Shown: positions 1-6,729 of the stretch, piece after piece
Layout of the letters: each line of letters starts with the position of its first letter
Position numbering within the stretch: position 1 is the first letter of the stretch
From: CAZEAN01 sp964510225
Lineage (GTDB): Bacteria; Planctomycetota; Planctomycetia; Isosphaerales; Isosphaeraceae
Length of the DNA: 11,028 nucleotides
NCBI GenBank assembly: GCA_964510225.1
Contig: CAZEAN010000169.1
Location: 1 to 11,028, forward strand
Direction of reading: 5' to 3'
Notes under the pieces: model-generated
Seen by the model: the letters and a program-made list of their open reading frames with translations, nothing else
What the model was told of the DNA's origin: nothing
Databases searched by the model: none
Made by a program: the position numbers and the translations under genes

Positions 1-2
1 GA

Positions 3-662
3 CACATTGGGGGGCTTATGGGACACCTCAATGGCTTGACACACAACGGGCATGGTCTGGAATTCGTCGAAGTACCACTCGGTCACGGTTTAGTAAACGG
101 ACTTAATGCAGGCCATGGAGTCGGCGGACTCGGTGCGGGACACGGAATCGGATCCAGCCAGGGCCTCTTCGGAAGTCATGGCTTGGGTCTCCTCGGTGGC
201 AAAAAACCGCAGAGTTCCCCTCAGTCGGTACCCACTAGCTCTTCCCAAGGCGGACATAGTTTCCTTAACCACAATAACGTCACCTTCGATGGTCTTGGCA
301 GTCTTGGTAGCCACGCTGGACTCGGCGGCCACGGTCACGTGGGTGAACTGGGTCAACCAGGTTGTGGAACCGGGATCCCGGGATTGGGGATGGGATGTGG
401 TGATTGCCTTGGTGCAGGACACCTGGGCGCAGGGCACTTGGGTGCCACGCATCATGGGGCTGGTCTCCTCAAAGCCGGCTTCCACAAAGGTCTCTTGGGC
501 AAACTCGCCCTTCCTCATCCTGGCAATAAAATTCGGTACTTCGTGGGCCCTGGAGGGCCTGTCCCGCTGACACCAGGTTACGTTCCTTACATCAACGTAA
601 CCCGATCACCCCGAGACTTCTTCGCCTTCCCACCTTACGTCGATCGAGCCTTCGACTACTGA
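3..662 (+). CDS. Gly/His-rich low-complexity protein, 5' end outside the window
   Basis: I do not recognise a named family. The frame is open to the left edge, and the codons before the first ATG (base 18) read HIGGL, matching the GL/GH pattern that follows. The gene is therefore probably truncated at its 5' end, and any signal peptide lies outside. Numbering from that ATG (214 residues), residues 1-165 are dominated by Gly with regularly spaced His and Leu, in motifs such as GHGL and GAGHL. Three cysteines sit close together (116, 127, 130). The last 40 residues differ in composition, running from GPGGPVPLTPGYVP (177-190) through an RSPRDFFAFPP-type segment to the TGA stop, and look like a defined C-terminal motif. 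The His/Cys content would suit metal binding or a structural surface role, but that is inference. An intrinsic terminator follows the stop. Confidence 0.7.
   Translation, partial: HIGGLMGHLNGLTHNGHGLEFVEVPLGHGLVNGLNAGHGVGGLGAGHGIGSSQGLFGSHGLGLLGGKKPQSSPQSVPTSSSQGGHSFLNHNNVTFDGLGSLGSHAGLGGHGHVGELGQPGCGTGIPGLGMGCGDCLGAGHLGAGHLGATHHGAGLLKAGFHKGLLGKLALPHPGNKIRYFVGPGGPVPLTPGYVPYINVTRSPRDFFAFPPYVDRAFDY
411..440 (+). repeat. In-frame 15-bp tandem repeat coding GAGHL
   Basis: Two consecutive 15-base units encode GAGHL twice inside the Gly/His-rich gene; a degenerate third unit (GATHH) follows. The copies differ at third codon positions (gca/gga/cac/ctg against gca/ggg/cac/ttg), so the repeat is kept at protein level rather than being a fresh DNA duplication. 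Confidence 0.6.
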
Positions 663-692
663 TCTAGACCCAATGACTGAGCGACGTCAACC

Positions 693-730
693 GGCCCGGC
701 CCCTCAATTCTGGGGTCGGGCTCTTTATAT
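693..730 (+). terminator. Intrinsic terminator after the Gly/His-rich gene
   Basis: The left arm (694-703) pairs with the right arm (712-721) over ten pairs, nine Watson-Crick and one G-T, across an eight-base loop. A G-T pair at 693/722 can extend it. A T-rich stretch (ctctttatattctt) follows. The stem begins 30 bases after the upstream stop codon. Confidence 0.85.
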
Positions 731-829
731 TCTTCTCAGGGTATACACCCACCCAGCCCTCAGCTTCGTCTGGGAACGGTACAAGGAGTACCGCCAGGGA
801 TCTAAACACCGGTTAGGAGGAGAGAACGG

Positions 830-1459
830 ATGTTGCAACTCCGACTACTGCAATTGGGCCTCGGATCAGTTGCATTGTTCCTGGGGATAAGCAGTGGACC
901 TATCGTCAATGGTCAGACCTATGGACCGACCGCTGAGGAACTGCAACGTGACATTGAAGAGGAAGAGGCTGCGCTTGCTGAGGCCGATGCCGCCATCAGA
1001 GAAGAGGAAGAGGGGCGAACATTCCCCGCGGTAGCCGATTATCGTCAGCGCAGCGGTTTGATCACCCGTTACACTCCATTACAGTCAAGCCTTCCGGTAG
1101 ACCGAGATCGCAATCTCTGGTTGGGCAATCGCTACGAGCCTCGAAAACCGCATCGTCGAGGCAAACATGTTAATTCTTGGAAAGACGGCGGACTTTACGG
1201 ACTACCACTTCCTGCTGCTTGCACCCGTTGTGTCTCGCCCTACTTCCGAGGGACCCCAGGTGCAAGCACGGTCACGCCGAAGTGCAAGCGACCCACTTTC
1301 TTGGGTCGCCTCATCGGAAACTTTGTCCATCCCTTCAAACCGGTTGACTCGTATTACGATGGCGGATGCTACGTGCCGATTTATGACCTTGATCCGGTTG
1401 TGCCCGGCCCCGGTCCGTTCCCATTCCCCTTCTTCGCGCCTAAACCGACAGGCAACTAA
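830..1459 (+). CDS. Secreted protein of unknown function with acidic stretch and four cysteines
   Basis: I do not recognise a named family for this 209-residue protein. The start is well supported: AGGAGG lies at 815-820, nine bases before the ATG. Residues 1-28 look like a Sec signal peptide, with a hydrophobic core (about 9-22) and a likely cleavage near VNG-QT. Residues 35-62 are strongly acidic (EELQRDIEEEE and similar) and could form a short helix or coiled coil. The rest is basic and aromatic-rich, with cysteines at 131 and 134 (CTRC), 152 and 180, which could form disulfides or bind metal outside the cytoplasm. The C-terminus is proline/glycine/phenylalanine-rich (PGPGPFPFPFF). It is flanked by terminators on both sides, so it is probably a single-gene transcript. 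I saw no convincing promoter in the 107 bases between the upstream terminator and the gene. Confidence 0.75.
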   Translation: MLQLRLLQLGLGSVALFLGISSGPIVNGQTYGPTAEELQRDIEEEEAALAEADAAIREEEEGRTFPAVADYRQRSGLITRYTPLQSSLPVDRDRNLWLGNRYEPRKPHRRGKHVNSWKDGGLYGLPLPAACTRCVSPYFRGTPGASTVTPKCKRPTFLGRLIGNFVHPFKPVDSYYDGGCYVPIYDLDPVVPGPGPFPFPFFAPKPTGN

Positions 1460-1539
1460 ATTAGATCTTGATCGATTCACCATCGAAAATCGTCATGATT
1501 ATGTCTGGCATCGATAGGAAATCTCGCGGTTGACTGATT

Positions 1540-1569
1540 CCTCCTCGGAGCATCCGAGGAGGTTTTTTT
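1540..1569 (+). terminator. Strong intrinsic terminator after the secreted-protein gene
   Basis: A perfect nine-base-pair stem (1540-1548 with 1554-1562, cctcctcgg against ccgaggagg) has a five-base loop (agcat) and is followed at once by seven consecutive T residues (1563-1569). It lies about 80 bases after the TAA stop. Confidence 0.95.
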
Positions 1570-1680
1570 GTGATTCTCGTGGTCAAGTAACGAACCCAGT
1601 TACCCCCCAAGAGAGTGACATTCATCAAAAGATCGCAACGTGGTTATGAGGGGGGAAATGGAACGATTGACGCTCTCTTC

Positions 1681-1710
1681 TTGACAACGGGGATCTAGAG
1701 TTCCTATGGT
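1681..1710 (+). promoter_or_regulatory. Candidate sigma-70-type promoter for tex
   Basis: A perfect TTGACA -35 box (1681-1686) is followed, after an 18-base spacer, by TATGGT (1705-1710), which matches the -10 consensus at four of six positions. It sits downstream of a strong terminator and before the tex gene. The predicted transcript would begin near 1717, leaving a leader of about 130 bases. Confidence 0.5.
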
Positions 1711-1829
1711 GCATCGACTCTATGCGCGAAGCCTCCTTGCGCGCTCATCCGTTGTCAATACGGGTACCGGCCTCAGGGCGTAGGCCTTGCCCGGGACCAA
1801 CGCCGTCATGCAGCATGCCAGTGATGGCC

Positions 1830-1834
1830 AGGGA
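1830..1834 (+). promoter_or_regulatory. Shine-Dalgarno-like AGGGA that favours the 1845 start of tex
   Basis: AGGGA ends ten bases before the ATG at 1845. No comparable site precedes the ATG at 1722. Together with the alignment of the known Tex N-terminus, this is why the later start was chosen. Confidence 0.45.
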
Positions 1835-1844
1835 ACACGCTCCG

Positions 1845-4800
1845 ATGGACACTATGCTACACGACCTGGGACGGATCGCACAGGATCTCCAGATCCGACG
1901 CGTCCAGGTTGAGAACGTCGTTGAGTTACTCGATCAAGATAACACCGTCCCGTTTATCACCCGGTATCGGAAAGAACGGACTGGTAATCTTGACGAAACG
2001 CTGATCCGCGAGATCCAGCTTCGCGTCGGGCGACTCCGAGAACTGGCCGATCGCAAGAGCACCATTCTCCGATCGATCGAGTCTCAGGGAAAACTGACCG
2101 AAGAATTCGCGGAGATGATCCGCCGCGCGGAGACTCCTCAGCAACTTGAGGATCTCTATCTGCCGTTTAAGCCCAAGAAACGGACCAAAGCGACGGACGC
2201 TCGCGAGAAAGGGCTCGAGCCGCTGGCGCTCCGGATCTGGAATCGTGATGAGACCTTACTGGATCTCCAGGATGCCGCCCAGGCGTTCCTAGATCCGTCG
2301 AAAGGCCTGGAAAATAACGACCAGGTCTTGGAAGGGGTTCGCCACATTCTCGCTGAGTCAATCAGCGAACTCGCGACTGTCCGCGAAGCAATTAGGCGGG
2401 TCACTTGGCGCTTAGGGCGCATTGTCACGAAGAAAGCGGATCAGGTCCCGGAGAACCAAGGGGCAAAATATTCCGATTACTTCGATTATTCCGAGCCCGT
2501 CGTCCACGTCCCACCACACCGTGTCCTCGCGCTCAATCGAGGGGACAAAGAGAAAATCCTCAAGGTCAAGATCGAGGTCCCTCGGGATGACCTCGAACGG
2601 ACGATGCGAGCTCAGCTTCCGCTAGAAGGGCATCCGCAGTCCGAGTTTTTTACATCGGCTGCCTTCGACGCGATGGACCGGCTCCTGATGCCGAGCATCG
2701 AACGCGAGGTCCGTCGCGAACTTACGGAACGCTCTGAACTTCATGCGGTTGGAGTTTTCGCGCGCAATCTCAGAAGCCTCCTCCTTCAACCTCCGATTCA
2801 GAAGCAGAAGGTTCTCGCGATTGACCCAGGTTTCAGGACCGGCTGCAAAGTCGTCGTACTCGATCCCGGCGGCGAAGTTCTTGAGCATGGGGTTGTCTTC
2901 CTGATGCCCGCCCACCGTCGCGCTGAGGGGAAGGTCGTCTTGAAGGACCTGATCGGCCGCCACGAAGTCGAGGTGATTGCAATCGGTAACGGTACGGCGA
3001 GCCGCGAAACCGAAGAGCTGATTGTCGAGATAATTGACGAAGGCACGAAGTTCCACGAAATGGCACTTCGGGGTGAAACATACGTCCCGCCCCCGCCACC
3101 GAGTGATGAACAAGCGACGGCTGCGGCAGTCGCTGAAGGGGCCGGTGTCGAAGATCTTCCGCTGACCGCCACACCGGAGAGCTTTGGCGAAGGGCTTGAC
3201 GGTGCCGCAGCAGCCGACAAGACCGCAGCACCTACTTCTGAGGCCACACCCACGCCTGAGGGACACGAAGAACCACCCACCCCTCCTGAGTCAACGGAAC
3301 CAAGCGCGCCCTCTGGATCAGAATCGCTGACCCCAGATGCAACGACCGAAGACTCTACTGCTGCAAGCAATCCAACGCCCACTGAATCTGAGCCCGTCGA
3401 TGGTGGCGGCGATCAAGCTCTTATCGAGACGGCTTCTACAGAGAATGCTCAGAGTGAGTCAGGGACGGAGACGAACGGGGAACCGATACCAGATCCCGCG
3501 AGCCAAGCAACTGAGAGCCCAGTAACAACGGCAGAACCGAGCGGGGCGGCCACGACAGCTCCTCCCGAGGTATCACAGCAACCAGCCGAAGAGGCATCCA
3601 CTCCCGCAACGCCTCCTGAATCCTCAGACTCAGAAGCCACCGGGGCAGACGTAGAAGCACCTCCGGCTGAACCTGAGGATTCGAACAGTACCGAAGCTAG
3701 TGAAGAAGAGCCGACTCAACCGGACAACCGAGCCAGCACAATCCCCCCAGTTTCAGGGAATGCACCGACGGACGAGGAGCTCAAGAACCTGAACTTGCCG
3801 CCAATTTCCGGCGGTTCTCCTGAGAGCGACGAAGAGTCTGAGTCAAAGGCTGAAGATCAGCTGGGAGATCAGAGCCCCGAAACAACCTCGGCCACCGAGG
3901 AGGGGTCGCCAGCTCCTACTCCCGAGAAAACCCAGACCGACACCGTTGTATCAACGGTTGCAACGACTCCAGAATCTTCTGCTCTTCCATCGAATCCTCC
4001 AGCACCAACGGTACCTCCTGATTCGTCGACAGAGCAACGCAGGGACGCCACTGAATCTCCGTCCGCACCTGTGGCGACTCCTGCTGCATTAACCCCAAGT
4101 GCTGAAGACACATCGACCCTGGATGCTGATTCCTCGATGACGACGGACTCGGCTCCGCCTCCCGTGGAGCAACCAAGCATCCCTCCCGAAGCGGCGACTG
4201 CCAGTTCGTCAGAACGACCTTCGACCACTCCCCCGCAACTTGAACAGCCAGACTCAGCGACAGAGCCTCTTGAGTCAGGCTCGACTTCGGAGCCGTCACC
4301 GGCCTCTTCAGCCGATCCGACCTCCCCAACAAACTCCACAACGGAATCAGAGCCTCCACAGGTTCCGACACCTGAGACGACAGAAGCCCCTAGCGTCGAA
4401 CTTTCGGAATCTGCTCCACTTCAGACCGTGAACGAAGCCGCGAGTCCAGAAACAGCGGCAGCAGTGACTGAAACACCCTCTTTGAGTCCGACGCCTCCAG
4501 CAACTCCCGAATCTGATCTCGCTCAGTCAACAATAGCAGAGACGACCACAGCTTCTTCTCCTGAACAACCACAAACTGACATCGGAGTGGAATCGGCTAA
4601 CACGACAACGACGACACCGACACCGCCAACGTCAACGTCAGTTTCTCAGCCTTCGATGGCGTTAACCCAGCCCCCAATAGGGCCATCGGGCAAACCCCAA
4701 CCCGGGAAGCCGGTACCGTTGCCTAAAAAGCAGCGTGAGAAGCCGCCCAAAGCCGCGAAGCCACCGAAACCTCCGAAGCCGAAGGGTCCTCCCCCGCCTC

Positions 4801-6281
4801 CGATGCCTCACCCGGCTGACCCGATCATCGCCAAACTTGCTTACGTAATCGTCAATGAAGCCGGGGCAAGCTATTACTCCACCAGCCCAGTTGCGAAGGA
4901 GGAGTTTCCACAGCTTGATGCGACCACCCGTGGAACGATCTCCATCGGCCGTCGACTTCAAGACCCGCTCTCAGAATTGGTCAAGATTGACCCTCAGAAC
5001 GTTGGCGTCGGCCTCTACCAACACGACGTCAGTGCCAAGCAGCTGAAGGAGTCACTAGAGGCTGTTATCGAGAGCTGCGTGAACTTCGTCGGTGTCGATC
5101 TCAACACGGCGAGCGCTCCACTTCTCCGCCATGTATCGGGGTTCAATGCAATGACCTCGAGGCGTTTGGTTGAGTACCGCCAGCAGCACGGACCGTTCCA
5201 ATCTCGCGAACAGATCAAAGAAATCGACGGGATTGGTGAAGTTAGCTTCACTCAGTCTGCCGGCTTCTTGAAGCTGTTCGAAGGACAGAATCCCCTTGAT
5301 CGGACCTGGGTGCACCCCGAAAGTTATCAGGTCGCCGAAAAAATCCTCGCCAGGTTTGAATTCGAGCTCGGAGCGCTGAACGATAAGGAGCAAGTTGAGG
5401 CACTCCGGGCTAAGTTTAACGCACTCACCGAGGAGCAGTTCAGTCAACTTGCTGAAGAACTCGAAATCGGCGAGCCAACGCTCAATGACATTCTCGAAGC
5501 CCTCGCCCGACCTGGCCGTGACCCCCGAGAAGATCTACCGAAGCCTGTCTTCAAAAAGGGTTTCCTCAAGCTCGAAGATCTCCAAGCTGGGATGCACCTC
5601 CGGGGGACAGTCCTAAACGTCGTCGACTTCGGTGCTTTCGTCGACATCGGTCTCAAGGACTCGGGTCTGGTTCATATTAGTCAGTTGGCCAACCGGTATA
5701 TCAAGAGTCCGCATGATGTGGTCAGTGTTGGCGATGTCGTCACGGTCTGGGTATTGAGTGTGGATCAAGGACGACGGAAGGTCTCCTTGACGATGGTCCC
5801 GCCGGGAAGTGAACGTCCCCGAGGTCGTGGGCCGGGACAAGGTGGCGAGGGCGCCGACCCGGAAGGTGCCCCCGAAGGTCGACGTGACGAACGTCCCAGT
5901 CGTGGAGGCGGAGGGCGTGGTCGGAATGGTCCCGGCGGTGGTGGCCGTGGCAGAGGAAGGCAGCCGGAAGGCCAGCAACAAGCGCCCTCACGAGACAAGT
6001 CAGCTGAGGCTCCTCCTTCCGACGACCAGAAATCTCAGGGACCTCGACCAGGGAGCGGTCGGATCCCTGGCCCTCCCATGCGTGCTCAACAACAGCGGGG
6101 ACGAGGCGGTCCAGGCGGGCGTGGTGGACCGGGTGGTCGTGGTGGACCGGGCGGCGGTCGAGGCCGTGGTGGTCCAGGCGCTGGCCGAGGACCAGGACGA
6201 CCCGAATCAACAGAGGCAACAACCGAAACTCCCCGTCCCACCAAGCCAAACAAGCCCAAACCACCACCCGAACCGCACTAG
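1845..6281 (+). CDS. tex: Tex-family transcription/RNA-binding protein with a giant insert and RGG tail
   Basis: Tex is a cytoplasmic nucleic-acid-binding protein related to eukaryotic Spt6, linked to transcription and RNA handling. From ATG 1845 this one has 1478 residues; E. coli Tex has about 770. Order of parts: Tex N-terminal helical region with NTVPFITRYRKE (33-44); YqgF RNase H-like domain starting at AIDPGFRTG (325-333), with AIGNGTASRETE (379-390); a low-complexity insert (about 413-995); the rest of YqgF from YVIVNEAGASYYS (about 1000), with SIGRRLQDPLSELVKIDP and GVGLYQHDVS; helix-hairpin-helix region (about 1083-1147) opening with GVDLNTAS; S1 RNA-binding domain (about 1250-1317) with FGAFVDIGL and GLVHIS; and a Gly/Arg/Pro-rich tail (1318-1478). 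All core motifs are intact and no frameshift is seen. The TAG stop is followed by an in-frame open tail (see 6282-6533). An upstream ATG at 1722 is possible but less likely. Confidence 0.93.
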   Translation: MDTMLHDLGRIAQDLQIRRVQVENVVELLDQDNTVPFITRYRKERTGNLDETLIREIQLRVGRLRELADRKSTILRSIESQGKLTEEFAEMIRRAETPQQLEDLYLPFKPKKRTKATDAREKGLEPLALRIWNRDETLLDLQDAAQAFLDPSKGLENNDQVLEGVRHILAESISELATVREAIRRVTWRLGRIVTKKADQVPENQGAKYSDYFDYSEPVVHVPPHRVLALNRGDKEKILKVKIEVPRDDLERTMRAQLPLEGHPQSEFFTSAAFDAMDRLLMPSIEREVRRELTERSELHAVGVFARNLRSLLLQPPIQKQKVLAIDPGFRTGCKVVVLDPGGEVLEHGVVFLMPAHRRAEGKVVLKDLIGRHEVEVIAIGNGTASRETEELIVEIIDEGTKFHEMALRGETYVPPPPPSDEQATAAAVAEGAGVEDLPLTATPESFGEGLDGAAAADKTAAPTSEATPTPEGHEEPPTPPESTEPSAPSGSESLTPDATTEDSTAASNPTPTESEPVDGGGDQALIETASTENAQSESGTETNGEPIPDPASQATESPVTTAEPSGAATTAPPEVSQQPAEEASTPATPPESSDSEATGADVEAPPAEPEDSNSTEASEEEPTQPDNRASTIPPVSGNAPTDEELKNLNLPPISGGSPESDEESESKAEDQLGDQSPETTSATEEGSPAPTPEKTQTDTVVSTVATTPESSALPSNPPAPTVPPDSSTEQRRDATESPSAPVATPAALTPSAEDTSTLDADSSMTTDSAPPPVEQPSIPPEAATASSSERPSTTPPQLEQPDSATEPLESGSTSEPSPASSADPTSPTNSTTESEPPQVPTPETTEAPSVELSESAPLQTVNEAASPETAAAVTETPSLSPTPPATPESDLAQSTIAETTTASSPEQPQTDIGVESANTTTTTPTPPTSTSVSQPSMALTQPPIGPSGKPQPGKPVPLPKKQREKPPKAAKPPKPPKPKGPPPPPMPHPADPIIAKLAYVIVNEAGASYYSTSPVAKEEFPQLDATTRGTISIGRRLQDPLSELVKIDPQNVGVGLYQHDVSAKQLKESLEAVIESCVNFVGVDLNTASAPLLRHVSGFNAMTSRRLVEYRQQHGPFQSREQIKEIDGIGEVSFTQSAGFLKLFEGQNPLDRTWVHPESYQVAEKILARFEFELGALNDKEQVEALRAKFNALTEEQFSQLAEELEIGEPTLNDILEALARPGRDPREDLPKPVFKKGFLKLEDLQAGMHLRGTVLNVVDFGAFVDIGLKDSGLVHISQLANRYIKSPHDVVSVGDVVTVWVLSVDQGRRKVSLTMVPPGSERPRGRGPGQGGEGADPEGAPEGRRDERPSRGGGGRGRNGPGGGGRGRGRQPEGQQQAPSRDKSAEAPPSDDQKSQGPRPGSGRIPGPPMRAQQQRGRGGPGGRGGPGGRGGPGGGRGRGGPGAGRGPGRPESTEATTETPRPTKPNKPKPPPEPH
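3081..4829 (+). other. In-frame disordered insert splitting the YqgF domain of Tex
   Basis: About 583 codons lie between the ETEELIVEII helix and the YVIVNEAG strand of the YqgF domain. In E. coli Tex these elements are joined by roughly a dozen residues. The insert is built from Ser, Thr, Pro, Glu and Ala in endlessly varied TPES/PPES/TEP-type words. It has no Cys or Trp, and its only aromatic residues are a Tyr at the very start and one Phe nearby. It is strongly acidic until about 4690, then switches to a Lys/Pro-rich basic stretch (4692-4800) ending in a proline run. Such composition implies intrinsic disorder. The boundaries are estimates. The flanking domain halves remain in frame and conserved, so the split protein is presumably functional. 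Confidence 0.9.
6102..6155 (+). repeat. Three 18-bp tandem repeats coding RGGPGG in the Tex tail
   Basis: Three consecutive 18-base units each encode RGGPGG. Units two and three are almost identical and unit one differs at third codon positions. A degenerate continuation (RGRGGPGAGRGPGR) follows. The block forms the core of an RGG-type tail and is a likely site of replication slippage. Confidence 0.8.
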
Positions 6282-6533
6282 AACGAGGCTCTGAAAGGGA
6301 AGACGCCACTCCGTTCCTTTGGTCAACTTGCTCAGCTCTGGAAAGAGCGCGAAGAGGGTGATCCGAGCGACGGTCCGACGAACGGAGGACCCGAGCATGG
6401 AGGACCTGAGCACGGCCCTGAAGCAACCACCAATACGCCGGAATCCGGTGGGTCTCCGCCTCAAATACAAGCGTCAGGCGGTGAATCTACCCAAGGTTCA
6501 AGCGATGAACCGAAATCGGACGGAACCGAGTAG
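6282..6533 (+). pseudogene. In-frame C-terminal remainder of tex beyond the TAG at 6279
   Basis: Directly after the TAG stop of tex, the same frame stays open for 83 codons to a second TAG (6531-6533). The translation begins NEALKGKTPLRSFGQLAQLW and continues through KEREEGD into a Gly/Pro/Ser/Glu-rich tail containing PEHGGPEHG and TPESGGSP. That composition matches the rest of this Tex protein. From memory, planctomycete Tex proteins often end in a segment resembling PLRSFGxLxQ; I could not check this. No start codon or ribosome site suggests an independent gene. The simplest reading is a nonsense mutation, a base-call error, or a readthrough codon in a gene that properly ends at 6533. The context after the TAG (aac gag) is not a readthrough signal I recognise. 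Confidence 0.65.
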
Positions 6534-6570
6534 TTGGTAGGTTCTTCGATTCCCACTCCGCAACTGCATG

Positions 6571-6607
6571 AGAAAAGCTTGACGAGATCTTCTCATTGAG
6601 CTTTTCT
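6571..6607 (+). terminator. Hairpin after the second tex stop, possible terminator
   Basis: A perfect nine-base stem (agaaaagct at 6571-6579 with agcttttct at 6599-6607) encloses a 19-base loop. Within the loop a second small stem (gaga/tctc, 6584-6587 with 6591-6594) can form. No T-run follows the stem, but the right arm contains TTTT, so termination is plausible rather than certain. It starts 37 bases after the TAG at 6531 and nearly 290 bases after the TAG at 6279. Confidence 0.4.
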
Positions 6608-6631
6608 GGACCAAAACGCCCGAAGGTCCTC

Positions 6632-6659
6632 TTGGCCAGATCGACTCTCCGACTATAAT
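6632..6659 (+). promoter_or_regulatory. Promoter for the ABC transporter operon
   Basis: A consensus TATAAT (6654-6659) is preceded, 16 bases upstream, by TTGGCC (6632-6637), which matches the -35 consensus at four of six positions. A transcript would start near 6666, about 65 bases before the permease ATG. The promoter lies downstream of the hairpin that ends the tex region. Confidence 0.6.
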
Positions 6660-6729
6660 CCCCGGAGTCAAATGCGATCTGGTATTCACACCGATCCATG
6701 CTTTTCACTCCTCCGAGTTTAGATCGATC

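Larger units (their letters stand above)
1570..1844 (+). other. Non-coding spacer and probable 5' leader of tex
   Basis: This stretch between the terminator and the chosen tex start contains the candidate promoter at 1681-1710. Its last 123 bases (1722-1844) are open in the tex frame, with an ATG at 1722, but that translation is Arg/Pro-rich and unlike any Tex N-terminus I know. I read it as an untranslated leader. It could instead be a real 41-residue N-terminal extension. Confidence 0.5.

Noticed and set aside
2622..3382. Minus-strand open frames of up to 214 codons inside tex
   Set aside because: They lie opposite strongly conserved YqgF coding sequence and resemble no known protein.
3869..4371. 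Long open frames on the minus strand opposite the Tex insert
   Set aside because: They arise from the biased codons of the Ser/Thr/Pro/Glu insert. The translations are low-complexity mirrors without ribosome sites or recognisable domains.
3081..4829. Insert in tex as an intein or mobile element
   Set aside because: There are no intein splice motifs, no Cys/Ser boundary signatures, no homing-endonuclease domain, no terminal repeats and no transposase. The composition is uniform low complexity.
5740..6426. Minus-strand open frame of 228 codons opposite the Tex tail
   Set aside because: It is the complement of Gly/Arg/Pro-rich codons. The conserved S1 domain on the plus strand explains part of it.
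6319..6540. Independent small plus-strand gene of 73 codons after tex
   Set aside because: It uses a different frame from the in-frame Tex tail, has no ribosome site, and its translation looks like noise beside the Tex-like frame.
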